From positions 1 through 37,503 of the forward strand of contig JAHZFJ010000037.1 of assembly GCA_019421365.1 (NCBI GenBank): 37,503 nucleotides of DNA. Direction: 5' to 3'. The DNA comes from Lachnospiraceae bacterium. GTDB lineage: Bacteria > Bacillota > Clostridia > Lachnospirales > Lachnospiraceae. Shown here one piece after another: positions 24,785 through 32,896 of the stretch. A program made the position numbers and the translations under genes. Every line of letters begins with the position of its first letter. Within the stretch, counting starts at the first letter, position 1. A model generated the notes under the pieces. That model was not told where the DNA came from and made no database searches. It saw nothing but the letters and a program-made list of their open reading frames with translations.

Positions 24785-24930
24785 ATTAAGAGAATCAGCC
24801 TGCTGATTCCAGGGATTACACGTAGTGTAATACCGCAGCTCCGAAGGAGTCTTAATATAAAGAGCAAAATTACGAACCGTAACTCCGAAGGAGTCTTTAT
24901 TTTACGAATTAAATTACGAAGTAATTTCAT
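24785..24930. repeat. Cluster of short perfect palindromes upstream of the UPF0178 gene
   Basis: Five small palindromes follow one another. They are GAATCAGC-CT-GCTGATTC (24792-24809), ATTACAC-GTA-GTGTAAT (24815-24831), CTCCGAAGGAG (24839-24849), ACTCCGAAGGAGT (24882-24894) and ATTACGAAGTAAT (24913-24925). The third and fourth are near-direct repeats, sharing CTCCGAAGGAGTCTT. No reading frame of interest lies here. The region is the 5' side of the plus-strand UPF0178 gene; a weak TTGTAA/TATTAT pair (19-bp spacing) upstream could be its promoter. Confidence 0.5.
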
Positions 24931-24961
24931 TAGTCTGGAATTACGGAGAAAGGATATTTCT

Positions 24962-25417
24962 ATGAAAATTTTAGTCGATGCCGATGCATGTCCGGTTAAA
25001 CATATCATCGAAAAAGTTGCCAAAGAGCTCGAAATACCTGTTATTATGATTATCGATACAAGTCACATCTTAGATTCTGATTATTCTGAAATCGTTCAGG
25101 TAAGTAAAGCTCCCGATGCTGTTGATATTGCACTAATTAATCGAACTGAGGCAGGCGATCTTGTAGTTACGCAAGACTACGGCGTCGCTACCATGGTACT
25201 TGGTAAGAAAGGTTATGCAATTAATCAGAACGGACGCATCTATACCGATGATAATATAGATCTTCTTATGTTTGAACGACATATTGCAAAAAAGCAACGT
25301 CGTGGAGGTGTGCGCACTTCAAGTATTCGGAAGAGGACCAAAGAAGATGATGATAACTTTGAGCACTCTTTTAGAAAATTATGTCAACTTGTATTAAGCA
25401 AACAAGAAAATTTATAG
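24962..25417 (+). CDS. UPF0178 family protein (YaiI/YqxD)
   Basis: A 151-residue protein of the UPF0178 family, PIN-like in fold. The start MKILVDADACPVKHIIEKVA has the conserved DADACPV, then VVTQDYGVATMVLGKKGYAINQNGR and the C-terminal RRGGVRTSSI...DDDNFEHSF. Acidic residues suggest a metal-dependent nuclease-like site, but no activity is established here. AAAGGA lies 7 nt before the ATG. It is a lone plus-strand gene between ftsH and the peptide transporter, ending at a convergent terminator. Confidence 0.9.
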   Translation: MKILVDADACPVKHIIEKVAKELEIPVIMIIDTSHILDSDYSEIVQVSKAPDAVDIALINRTEAGDLVVTQDYGVATMVLGKKGYAINQNGRIYTDDNIDLLMFERHIAKKQRRGGVRTSSIRKRTKEDDDNFEHSFRKLCQLVLSKQENL

Positions 25418-25450
25418 TTTGATCTACAAATATGTAATATTGAATCTATA

Positions 25451-25496
25451 AAAATAGCCGCTAGATTATTCATTCACTATGTAATAATCTAGCGAC
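25451..25496. terminator. Convergent bidirectional terminator
   Basis: CGCTAGATTATT (25459-25470) and AATAATCTAGCG (25483-25494) form a perfect 12-bp stem with a 12-nt loop. On the minus strand it is followed by GCTATTTTTATAG, on the plus strand by ACTTCTTTA. It lies between the ends of the UPF0178 gene and the ATPase gene. Confidence 0.8.
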
Positions 25497-25500
25497 TTCT

Positions 25501-27069
25501 TTATAACAGCACTGTAGCAAGTAATTTTTTCGTATACTCATCTTTTGGTGCTATAAATAATTCTTTTGTATTCCCTTGTTCCACTATCTTACCATCATGC
25601 ATAACAATCACACGATCGCATATTTCATGGATTACATTCATATCATGGGAGATGAATAAATACGTTAGATTATGTTTTTCCTTCAATTCCATCAAAAGAT
25701 TTAAAATCTGCCTTTGAATTGTTACATCTAACGCTGAAACTGCTTCATCAAGAAGAATAAACTTAGACTGTAGCATCAATGCTGCTGCAATACATACTCT
25801 TTGTCTTTGTCCTCCACTTAATTGATATACATATCGGTCTCCAACTTCTTCAGAAAGTCCTACTTCTATTAATTTCTCTTTCACCAAGCGTTTACGTTCT
25901 TCTTTGCTAAATCCACCTTTGATTTTTAAAGGTTCTTCTAGTATCCATTGGATACGCTTTGCTTGGTTTAAGCTACTATAGGGGTCTTGAAATACCATCT
26001 GTGGTCTGGATTCCGTACAGGTTATCTCCCCTTCATACAGCATATTAAGTCCTGCAATTGCTTTCGCAAGAGTCGATTTACCACTTCCGCTTTCCCCTAC
26101 AATTCCAACAACTTCTCCCTCTTCTATATAGAAGGAAGCCTGTTTTATAATTTGTTTTTTCTCACCTCTACGTATTCTACCATTCTGATAATAATAGATA
26201 TTAACTTCATTTACTGATAATAACTTAGGTGTATTGCTCTTAGGGTTCATAGCGGGTCGATCTACATTTTCTTTCTTAAACCTGTTTTTATGAATAGTAG
26301 GGACAGCCTCAATTAATTTCTTCGTATACTCTTGTTTAGGATTTTGAAAAATATCTTTTACTAAGCCCTGTTCTACAATTTTCCCCTCAGTCATAACAAT
26401 TGTTCTCTCACACATCGTCCTTATTACACCTAGGTCATGTGAGATTAAGATAATACTTACACCATGTTCTTTATTTATTTTTTTTAATAGTGCAAGAATC
26501 TGCGCTTGGACCGATACATCTAACGCAGTAGTAGGCTCATCAGCAATTAGTAACTTAGGTTTGCAGATCATTGCCATAGCAATCATAACTCTTTGACGCA
26601 TTCCTCCCGATAACTCATGAGGATATTTATTATATAATTCTTCTGGATGCTTAAGTCCAACTTCAAGCAAAACTTCTAAGGTTCTCTCCTTTTGCTCTTT
26701 CCTTGATAATCTTGTGTGAATTTCTAACATCTCACTGACTTGTTCACCAATCTTTAGAACAGGATTCAAGCTAGTCATTGGCTCCTGAAACACCATTGCT
26801 ATTTCTTTGCCAAGATAAGAACGCTTTTTCTTCTCAGACATTGTTAGAAGGTTATTTCCTTCTATTATAATCTCACCATTCGTTATCCTTGCAGTATCTT
26901 TTTGCAATCCCATAATTGATAACGCTGTCATAGATTTACCAGATCCAGATTCACCAACAATCCCAAGAATCTCTCCTTGATTAACATGAAAGGATATGTT
27001 ATTTACAACCATTTGCATGGGTTTCGTATCTGCGAACCCAATTGATAAATTATTAACTCCTAATAGCAT
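25501..27069 (-). CDS. Dipeptide/oligopeptide ABC transporter ATPase, two ATPase domains fused (OppD-OppF type)
   Basis: A 522-residue cytoplasmic protein with two complete ABC modules. Module 1 (about residues 1-260) has Walker A GESGSGKS, signature LSGGMRQR and Walker B LLIADEPTTALD. Module 2 (about 285-522) has GESGSGKST, LSGGQRQR and FILLDEAVSALD. Both keep their catalytic acidic residues, so both sites should hydrolyse ATP. OppD and OppF are usually separate genes; fused forms such as GsiA/YejF are known. The usual Cys-rich iron-sulfur tail after module 1 is not seen. It is the last gene of the transporter unit, 30 bp after the permease. Confidence 0.93.
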   Translation of the reverse strand: MLLGVNNLSIGFADTKPMQMVVNNISFHVNQGEILGIVGESGSGKSMTALSIMGLQKDTARITNGEIIIEGNNLLTMSEKKKRSYLGKEIAMVFQEPMTSLNPVLKIGEQVSEMLEIHTRLSRKEQKERTLEVLLEVGLKHPEELYNKYPHELSGGMRQRVMIAMAMICKPKLLIADEPTTALDVSVQAQILALLKKINKEHGVSIILISHDLGVIRTMCERTIVMTEGKIVEQGLVKDIFQNPKQEYTKKLIEAVPTIHKNRFKKENVDRPAMNPKSNTPKLLSVNEVNIYYYQNGRIRRGEKKQIIKQASFYIEEGEVVGIVGESGSGKSTLAKAIAGLNMLYEGEITCTESRPQMVFQDPYSSLNQAKRIQWILEEPLKIKGGFSKEERKRLVKEKLIEVGLSEEVGDRYVYQLSGGQRQRVCIAAALMLQSKFILLDEAVSALDVTIQRQILNLLMELKEKHNLTYLFISHDMNVIHEICDRVIVMHDGKIVEQGNTKELFIAPKDEYTKKLLATVLL

Positions 27070-27099
27070 TCTATCATATCCTTTCTTTCCTATTCATAC

Positions 27100-27882
27100 T
27101 TAGCGTTCTTCATTGATTAGGCTAATTCCTAAAACTGTTATCACAATCATCACTCCTGGTGCAATTGCATACCATGGTGCTGAGAATAGATAAGCCTGTG
27201 CTTCTGATAACATTCTTCCAAGGCTGGCATCCGGTGGTTGAACACCTAAGCCAAGGTAACTCATTCCAGCTTCCGCTAATACTGCGTTATTAAATCCTAT
27301 GGTAATCGTGGAAAACAACATAGACCGGATATTGGGTAAGATATGAATGAACAGAATACGTACATCACTTGCTCCCATTAATTTCGCCATCTTAACATAA
27401 TCCATCTCTTTTTGAACCATGTATTCGCTTCGAACAACTCTAGCAAAACTCGGTATGAAAACAATACCAAGTGCTAGGATTATATTATATTTACCAATAC
27501 CAAAGATACTTATAATAACTAATGTTAATAAGATACTTGGAAATGATGTTATTCCGTCATTAATTCTCATTAGTATGCTGTCCAAGACACCACCATAGTA
27601 ACCTGTGAACGCACCAACTAACGTTCCTACTACTGCTCCGATTGTTACAGTTGCAATGGCTACAAGGAATGTTGTTCGGCTTCCTTCCATTACACGGCTA
27701 AGAATATCGCGTCCAAAGTTATCTGTTCCAAACAGGTGAGCCAAACTCGGTGCCGCATTCTTTACGGATCCATTCATAGCATTAGGATCATACGGAGTAT
27801 AGAATATACCCACTAACACAAACAAAAGTACAATCCCGATTAAGATAAAACCAAGAATGAAATTGAAACTTTTCTTTCTCAT
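27100..27882 (-). CDS. Dipeptide/oligopeptide ABC transporter permease (DppC/OppC family)
   Basis: A 260-residue inner permease with about six membrane helices. The N-terminal part has the family motif HLFGTDNFGRDILSRVMEGSR. The EAA loop, which docks the ATPase, is seen around YVKMAKLMGASDVRILFIHILPN. It pairs with the DppB-type permease, overlapping its stop/start by 4 nt (27879-27882). It is slightly shorter than the typical 280-300 residues, mainly at the N-terminus. Substrate specificity comes from the binding protein upstream. Confidence 0.93.
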   Translation of the reverse strand: MRKKSFNFILGFILIGIVLLFVLVGIFYTPYDPNAMNGSVKNAAPSLAHLFGTDNFGRDILSRVMEGSRTTFLVAIATVTIGAVVGTLVGAFTGYYGGVLDSILMRINDGITSFPSILLTLVIISIFGIGKYNIILALGIVFIPSFARVVRSEYMVQKEMDYVKMAKLMGASDVRILFIHILPNIRSMLFSTITIGFNNAVLAEAGMSYLGLGVQPPDASLGRMLSEAQAYLFSAPWYAIAPGVMIVITVLGISLINEER

Positions 27883-28832
27883 TCGGCACCTCCCTCTTTG
27901 CTGATTCGTGGATCAATGACACGATATAACACATCAACAAACAGATTAATTACAACTACGATTGTTGCTATATATAATACTACCGCTTGTACAACTGCAT
28001 AATCGCGACTCGATATCGCAACTACTAGCAAGCGGCCAAGTCCAGGTAAATTGAATACCTGCTCTACAATAATGCTCCCTGCAAGAACATCTGCAATAAT
28101 CATTCCAAGGAACGTAATAACCGGTATTAAAGCATTCTTAAGAACATGTTTCACCAAGATATCTCTCTTGGAATTCCCTTTACTTTTCGCTGTTCTTACA
28201 TATTCTAAATGCATTTGTCTGCGAATCGAACTTCTTAAGAACTTTACTGTCATTGCAATCTTTGGAATTGCCATTGCTATTGCTGGATAGATTAGATAAG
28301 CAAAGAATTTACCTTTATCCTCACTAAAACTAACATAATTGCCTGGTACAAACCATTTCAAACATATACCAAAAATCAATGTTATTATCATACCTAAAAA
28401 GAATGGTGGCACTGCCATCATCGTCTGGGTTAGCAGAACCAGTAAACGGTCGACTATTCCACCTTCTTTCATTGCCGATAGAATTCCTAAAGGAACAGAT
28501 ATCGCGATAATAAGAATTATGGATATCAGAGCTAACCAGACCGTAACAGTTAAACGACTTGATATTAGTTCTCCAACTTCCATATTATACTGAGAGGATT
28601 GTCCAAAATCTCCTTGCAATACATTACCTAACCATCTACCATAACGCAAGACTAAATTATCATCTAAACCTCTTTCCTGGCGCAAGGCCTGAATCGCTTC
28701 AGGACTTGCATCCATTCCAAGAGTACTTAATACGCTATCTCCAGGGATTACTTGAAAGGCCGTGAATGTGAATATTGAGACAATGAACAATGTTAGAATT
28801 AGAGTACTTATTTTTTTAATTATATATTTCAC
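27879..28832 (-). CDS. Dipeptide/oligopeptide ABC transporter permease (DppB/OppB family)
   Basis: A 317-residue permease with about six membrane helices. The N-terminal helix is followed by the conserved GLDDNLVLRYGRWLGNVLQGDFGQS region, and the EAA loop is EYVRTAKSKGNSKRDILVKHVLKNALIP. The C-terminus carries the NLPGLGRLLV motif. It forms the heterodimeric channel with the downstream DppC-type subunit, with a 4-nt overlap showing coupling. It lies about 104 bp after the binding-protein gene. Confidence 0.94.
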   Translation of the reverse strand: MKYIIKKISTLILTLFIVSIFTFTAFQVIPGDSVLSTLGMDASPEAIQALRQERGLDDNLVLRYGRWLGNVLQGDFGQSSQYNMEVGELISSRLTVTVWLALISIILIIAISVPLGILSAMKEGGIVDRLLVLLTQTMMAVPPFFLGMIITLIFGICLKWFVPGNYVSFSEDKGKFFAYLIYPAIAMAIPKIAMTVKFLRSSIRRQMHLEYVRTAKSKGNSKRDILVKHVLKNALIPVITFLGMIIADVLAGSIIVEQVFNLPGLGRLLVVAISSRDYAVVQAVVLYIATIVVVINLFVDVLYRVIDPRISKEGGAE

Positions 28833-28936
28833 AATTTCCCACCTTTCTTTCTCCTTGATTTCAACGCAAATTGAATTTTTGAATTTTCGTGCAACCTTGC
28901 ATTAATTAACTTGAAGGGCACAATCCGAATCGTTAC

Positions 28937-30541
28937 CTATTCAGAAATATAATATACTTTCGCCATATCTTGAACATATACAGGATAGAATGTATAACCA
29001 GCTAATTTCTTATTCACTGCTACAAGTAAAGGTGGATCTTGAATGTAAGCAGATGCAGCATCATTTGTTAAGTATGCCTGTAATTGCTTGTAATACTCTA
29101 TTTTTTCTTCATCAACCGTACTTGCAATCGCTTTATCAAATGTAGCATCAAATTCAGGGTTATTATAGTTTATGAAATTATTGCTAGCATCCGATTGGAA
29201 ACGTTCTACTGAATCCCTAGGTGCTAGATTAGAATCTAAACCTACAATTGTCGCTTGATAATTACGCTTTCCATAGACATCTTCTAGCCAACTATTCCAT
29301 TCTACTAACTGAATCTTTGCAGTAATCCCAACAGCCTTTAACTGCTCTACAACAATTTGAGCCGTATCAACATGATATTGGTAATTGGAAGGTACTGTGA
29401 TGGTAAATGTTAATCCACCACCATAACCTGCTTCTGCTAATAACTCTTTTGCCTTTTCTACATTATAGTCATAGGTACCAGCTAAATCTGTATTATAATA
29501 CTTCGTAAACGATGAGAACATATTCGTATCAATAATAGTACCTCTACCACCAGCAACCATATCGAGAATTCCTTGTCGATCAAGTGCATAACTAATAGCT
29601 TGACGTACTTTAATATCGTTGAATGGTTCTGCTCCATTGTTTAGAAATAATGCTTGCACAAGATTCATATTACCTACCTCGATATTATACGTATCTGGCA
29701 ATTGTGTTGCTTGATCATCTGTTAAATAAGGGAAGATGTCAATTGATCCCGCCATTAATTCCATAAAAGCGGAGTCTGTATTCGCTGAAATCTTGAAGGT
29801 TACTTGATCAAGATATGCTTTATCTCCCCAATACTCTTCATTCTTAACAACAACAAAACTTTCAAGTGGGGCATAGGATACGAATTTAAATGGGCCTGTC
29901 CCCATAGGTGCAGTATCTAACTTATCGTAATTTGCAGGAACAATAGCATTTGTTAGATATGCAAGTAATTCTGTATCACCTTTGTCTAATACCAATTGAA
30001 TTGTCTTGTCATCAAGAATATTTACTTCCTTAACATTAGAAAGCGCCGATTCTACTTTGATAGACGGATCCGTCTCCTCAAGCAAACCAGCGCAACGTTC
30101 TATAGAATATTTAACATCCTCTGCTGTTACCGCGTCACCATTATGGAATTTCACTCCATCACGAAGGGTAAAGGTATAAATCTTACCCTCTTCAGAAATA
30201 TGGTATTCGCTTGCAACAGCTGGAACTAAATCACCATTTTCATTAGGTTTTACTAAACCTTCATAAACATTGAATAATACTTCATTAGTTCCTGCCGCAA
30301 CTGCTTTGTGTGGGTCAAGACTATCTAGATCCTGTGTTATTCCTACTACAATTGAGCCGCCATAGATCGCATCTTTTTCTGATGCCTGGTTATGGTCCTG
30401 CTCCTTAGAAGAGGTATCATCAGTAGTCGGCGCCTTGTTAGTATTCTTATCTGACTTATCGCCTTTACATCCGGAAAGTGCAATAGCAGATACAAGAATA
30501 GCTACCATGAATAGGTGCTTTGAAAAATGTTTAACTTTCAT
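28937..30541 (-). CDS. Peptide ABC transporter substrate-binding lipoprotein (SBP family 5)
   Basis: A 534-residue family 5 solute-binding protein. The signal peptide ends in the lipobox LSGC, so the mature protein is lipid-anchored on the outer face of the membrane. A Lys/Asp/Asn linker is followed by the family 5 motif around YTFTLRDGVKFHNGDAVTAEDVKYS. The substrate is likely di- or oligopeptides, although nickel or other small ligands occur in this family. The ATG at 30541 has AAAGGAG 13 nt away. A GTG at 30589, in frame, has AGGAGG only 3 nt away and would add 16 residues before the signal peptide. Neither spacing is ideal. Confidence 0.92.
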   Translation of the reverse strand: MKVKHFSKHLFMVAILVSAIALSGCKGDKSDKNTNKAPTTDDTSSKEQDHNQASEKDAIYGGSIVVGITQDLDSLDPHKAVAAGTNEVLFNVYEGLVKPNENGDLVPAVASEYHISEEGKIYTFTLRDGVKFHNGDAVTAEDVKYSIERCAGLLEETDPSIKVESALSNVKEVNILDDKTIQLVLDKGDTELLAYLTNAIVPANYDKLDTAPMGTGPFKFVSYAPLESFVVVKNEEYWGDKAYLDQVTFKISANTDSAFMELMAGSIDIFPYLTDDQATQLPDTYNIEVGNMNLVQALFLNNGAEPFNDIKVRQAISYALDRQGILDMVAGGRGTIIDTNMFSSFTKYYNTDLAGTYDYNVEKAKELLAEAGYGGGLTFTITVPSNYQYHVDTAQIVVEQLKAVGITAKIQLVEWNSWLEDVYGKRNYQATIVGLDSNLAPRDSVERFQSDASNNFINYNNPEFDATFDKAIASTVDEEKIEYYKQLQAYLTNDAASAYIQDPPLLVAVNKKLAGYTFYPVYVQDMAKVYYISE

Positions 30542-30656
30542 TGTAATAATTTTTCTCCTTTCAAAGTGTGGAAGATTGTTCTTGCACACTGGCCTCCTAG
30601 TCTGTCTAATACAGACTTCACGATAATATTTCTCTCATTATTCGATTGTCGATATA

Positions 30657-30685
30657 ATAATATAGGTTTTTTATTCAATAATCAA
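30657..30685 (-). promoter_or_regulatory. Sigma-A promoter of the peptide transporter genes
   Basis: Minus-strand TTGATT (30680-30685) and TATTAT (30657-30662) have 17-bp spacing. The leader then contains a small hairpin, AGTCTGT-ATTAG-ACAGACT (30599-30617), just before the AGGAGG at 30593-30598. Confidence 0.65.
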
Positions 30686-30720
30686 GTAAAAAAGTAGTCG
30701 TATCTAAAAAAATGCAATTG

Positions 30721-31890
30721 TTAGTGTTCCATCTTTTCATTAAACTTCATTACATATCCAATTAATAATTGTGCAGATACTAAAACCGCTCTTTCATCAA
30801 TGTTGAAGCATTCATGATGATTTGGATATGCTCTTCCAAGCTCCTCGTTACCAGCTCCTACGAATGCAAAGGCTCCAGGTATGTGTTGTTGGTAGATAGA
30901 AAAATCTTCTCCTAACATCATCTTTGGAATAGAGATAATATCTTCTGGAGCAAACAATTCTTTCGCCGCCTCCTTAACCGTCTGCGTCACTCTTTTGTCA
31001 TTCATAACAACCGGATGTAACGACCTCATATATTCAACATGAGCCGTAGCATTATAAGTTGCTGCACTATTATAAGCAACTCGTTTTACTGACATCTCAA
31101 TATGCTTACAATCCTGAGTTGAGAATGTTCTTGCAGTACCCTCGATAAACGCTTCACCAGAGATTACATTATGTTGCGTCCCCGATACAAAATGCCCAAC
31201 AGTTACTACAGCACTACTAACAGGATCAAATTCTCTACTGACAATTGATTGTAGATTCATAACGGTAGCTGCTCCTGCAATTGTTGCATCTACACATTGT
31301 TGCGGCTTACCTGCATGGCCTGATTTCCCAACAATTCGTATACGAAATATGTCGGAAGCAGCCATTCTCGGCCCCTCTTCTATGGATATTTTCCCACATG
31401 GAATATCTCCAAAAACATGAAGACCGAAGATTTCACTAACATCATCTAGATGTCCACCATCGCAGATTGCTTTTGCACCAAGGCAATTCTCTTCAGAAGG
31501 TTGGAATATCAATTTGACAGTACAATTTAATTCTTCTTCATATTTCTTTAATACAGAAGCAGCTCCTAACATAGCTGCCATATGTGCGTCATGCCCACAG
31601 GCATGCATGAGTCCATCAACCTCAGACTTATATGTAACCCCTGTTTTCTCTGTGATTCGCAGTGCATCCATGTCACAGCGCAGCGCAACTACTTTAGCCC
31701 CATGACCAATGAATCCAATTACTCCAGTTCCAGCTGCTGCCACGAAGGGAATCTCCATGACAGCTAACTCTTCTTTGATTCGTTTTGAAGTTTCAAACTC
31801 CTGCATACCAACCTCAGGATGTTTGTGAAAGTGTTTTCTAAGACGTATGATATAATTACTTATTATATCAACCTCCTTCTTTATTTCCAT
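30721..31890 (-). CDS. M20-family amidohydrolase (N-acyl amino acid / hippurate hydrolase type)
   Basis: A 389-residue dizinc hydrolase of the M20D type. Metal ligands are visible as HACGHDAH, the PSEEN motif with catalytic/metal Glu, and GLHVFGDIP; the C-terminal His ligand is in ANHHE-like PNHHECFN. A dimerisation domain lies in the middle third. Family members cleave N-acyl amino acids, N-acetyl-diaminopimelate or auxin-type conjugates; which one is not clear. It overlaps the upstream unknown gene by 10 nt and is followed by the peptide importer promoter. Context suggests it handles amides or peptides taken up by the importer. Confidence 0.92.
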   Translation of the reverse strand: MEIKKEVDIISNYIIRLRKHFHKHPEVGMQEFETSKRIKEELAVMEIPFVAAAGTGVIGFIGHGAKVVALRCDMDALRITEKTGVTYKSEVDGLMHACGHDAHMAAMLGAASVLKKYEEELNCTVKLIFQPSEENCLGAKAICDGGHLDDVSEIFGLHVFGDIPCGKISIEEGPRMAASDIFRIRIVGKSGHAGKPQQCVDATIAGAATVMNLQSIVSREFDPVSSAVVTVGHFVSGTQHNVISGEAFIEGTARTFSTQDCKHIEMSVKRVAYNSAATYNATAHVEYMRSLHPVVMNDKRVTQTVKEAAKELFAPEDIISIPKMMLGEDFSIYQQHIPGAFAFVGAGNEELGRAYPNHHECFNIDERAVLVSAQLLIGYVMKFNEKMEH

Positions 31891-32564
31891 CTCTCCAACT
31901 CCTCTTTGTTATAAATAGGTGCAAAATCATCGCTATCTGTGCAGAAGAATCCTCCATTCGTTTGAATCATAGCAAGGAACCAGTCAGCAGCTTGAGCTTT
32001 ATTTGCTTCATTCATAGTTACTTCATAGATCGACTTAATTCCATGTTCTTTAAGGAATTCTATATCACTATCAGAATCAAAAGATTCAATCTCACATTCA
32101 TTGAAATCAATGCTACTTGATTCACCAAATTCAATAGAAGAGATTCCTAGTTCTGGCCAAACCTGAATCTCCATTCCCTTTTCTTCAACAACTGGTGCAA
32201 CAATTTGTTTACATGTATATTCTTCTGGTGCCATATAGAACATATGCATAGTCACTGGCTTCTTAACAGCTACAACTTTAGTTCCTTTGCTCCCGCTAAA
32301 TAATTTCTTTGTTCCAACACTCTTACTTTTTGTTTTTGAAGAGTTATTACCGTTATTCTTCCCAGAAGAAGCCTTTCCAATTCCCGCTTCTTTTGTAATA
32401 TAACTATCCCAATCCGTTAACGTTTTTCCTTGTGCCGGTTTACCTTGCCCAGGTTTCCCTTGTACTATTTTTATTTGAGAAGTTTTTCCTTGTGACCCTT
32501 TTCCTTGCCACGTTTTCGAACTTCCTTGTGATGATGATCCTTTTCCTTTATTAAATTGCTTCAT
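31881..32564 (-). CDS. Protein of unknown function with Gln-Gly-Lys repeats
   Basis: I do not recognise this 227-residue protein. Residues 1-50 are low-complexity, with five Q-G-K units spaced 3-9 residues apart (QGKG, QGKT, QGKP, QGKP, QGKT), and the basic, Ser/Gly/Asn/Lys-rich run goes on to about 90. Residues 100-227 form a distinct acidic domain, from HMFYMAPEEY through VWPELGISSIEFGE to a C-terminal NKEELERWK. There is no signal peptide or membrane segment, so it is probably cytoplasmic. AGAGG lies 12 nt before the ATG, a weak site. The stop overlaps the amidohydrolase start by 10 nt, so the two are coupled. Confidence 0.7.
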   Translation of the reverse strand: MKQFNKGKGSSSQGSSKTWQGKGSQGKTSQIKIVQGKPGQGKPAQGKTLTDWDSYITKEAGIGKASSGKNNGNNSSKTKSKSVGTKKLFSGSKGTKVVAVKKPVTMHMFYMAPEEYTCKQIVAPVVEEKGMEIQVWPELGISSIEFGESSSIDFNECEIESFDSDSDIEFLKEHGIKSIYEVTMNEANKAQAADWFLAMIQTNGGFFCTDSDDFAPIYNKEELERWK

Positions 32565-32763
32565 AATGAGTAGTATCCTCTCTTTTTATCTCTTTTTCTA
32601 TAAGTATTTCGATTCTATTTGTTAACTGGTTTCCACAATTGAAAATCCATTCCAATCACTTAATAATCTATACTTATGATAAATATAGCATATTTCTCAA
32701 CCATTGCATAGGTATGGCTTTATTAAAGACTAAAAAAATAATATTATATTTCCAAAAAACTAT
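32565..32763 (-). promoter_or_regulatory. Divergent intergenic region, minus-strand side
   Basis: This AT-rich stretch should hold the promoter of the Gln-Gly-Lys repeat gene. The best candidate is an extended -10, TGCTATATT (32682-32690, minus strand), without a good -35. No coding region or known RNA motif was seen. The plus-strand P-II promoter starts just beyond it at 32764. Confidence 0.35.
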
Positions 32764-32791
32764 TTGACAATCGAATCTTTTGTTGTATAAT
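32764..32791 (+). promoter_or_regulatory. Sigma-A promoter of the P-II/amtB region
   Basis: Plus-strand TTGACA (32764-32769) and TATAAT (32786-32791), both perfect, with 16-bp spacing. Transcription should begin near 32798, only about 12 bp before the terminator stem at 32810. Confidence 0.85.
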
Positions 32792-32809
32792 AGATTCATA
32801 AAAAGCGAA

Positions 32810-32849
32810 GGCGTTTCTTACATACTATAAGAAACGCCTTTTTTTGTTT
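32810..32849 (+). terminator. Leader terminator (putative attenuator) upstream of the P-II gene
   Basis: GGCGTTTCTTA (32810-32820) and TAAGAAACGCC (32828-32838) form a perfect 11-bp stem with a 7-nt loop, followed by seven T, G and more T. It lies between the strong promoter and the P-II gene, so a transcript of about 50 nt is expected unless termination is prevented. No obvious competing antiterminator pairing was found, which hints at a protein- or RNA-driven release. Confidence 0.85.
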
Positions 32850-32896
32850 TTTGTGTGCAGCAAAAAATAAGCTTTATTAAATGAGGAGGTAGTTCT

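Noticed and set aside
24763..25023. Minus-strand frame of 86 codons next to the UPF0178 gene
   Set aside because: It covers the palindrome cluster and the antisense of the UPF0178 start; composition is unlike a real protein and there is no RBS.
31824..31841. A cre-like (CcpA) sequence, TGTGAAAGTGTTTTCTAA
   Set aside because: It lies within the HFHKHPE-encoding start of the amidohydrolase and lacks the central CG of the cre consensus, so it is probably coding coincidence.
32798..32849. ANTAR-type two-hairpin leader for the glnK gene
   Set aside because: Only one stem is clear, and the paired hexaloops with A1 and G4 are not visible. Only a generic attenuator is claimed.
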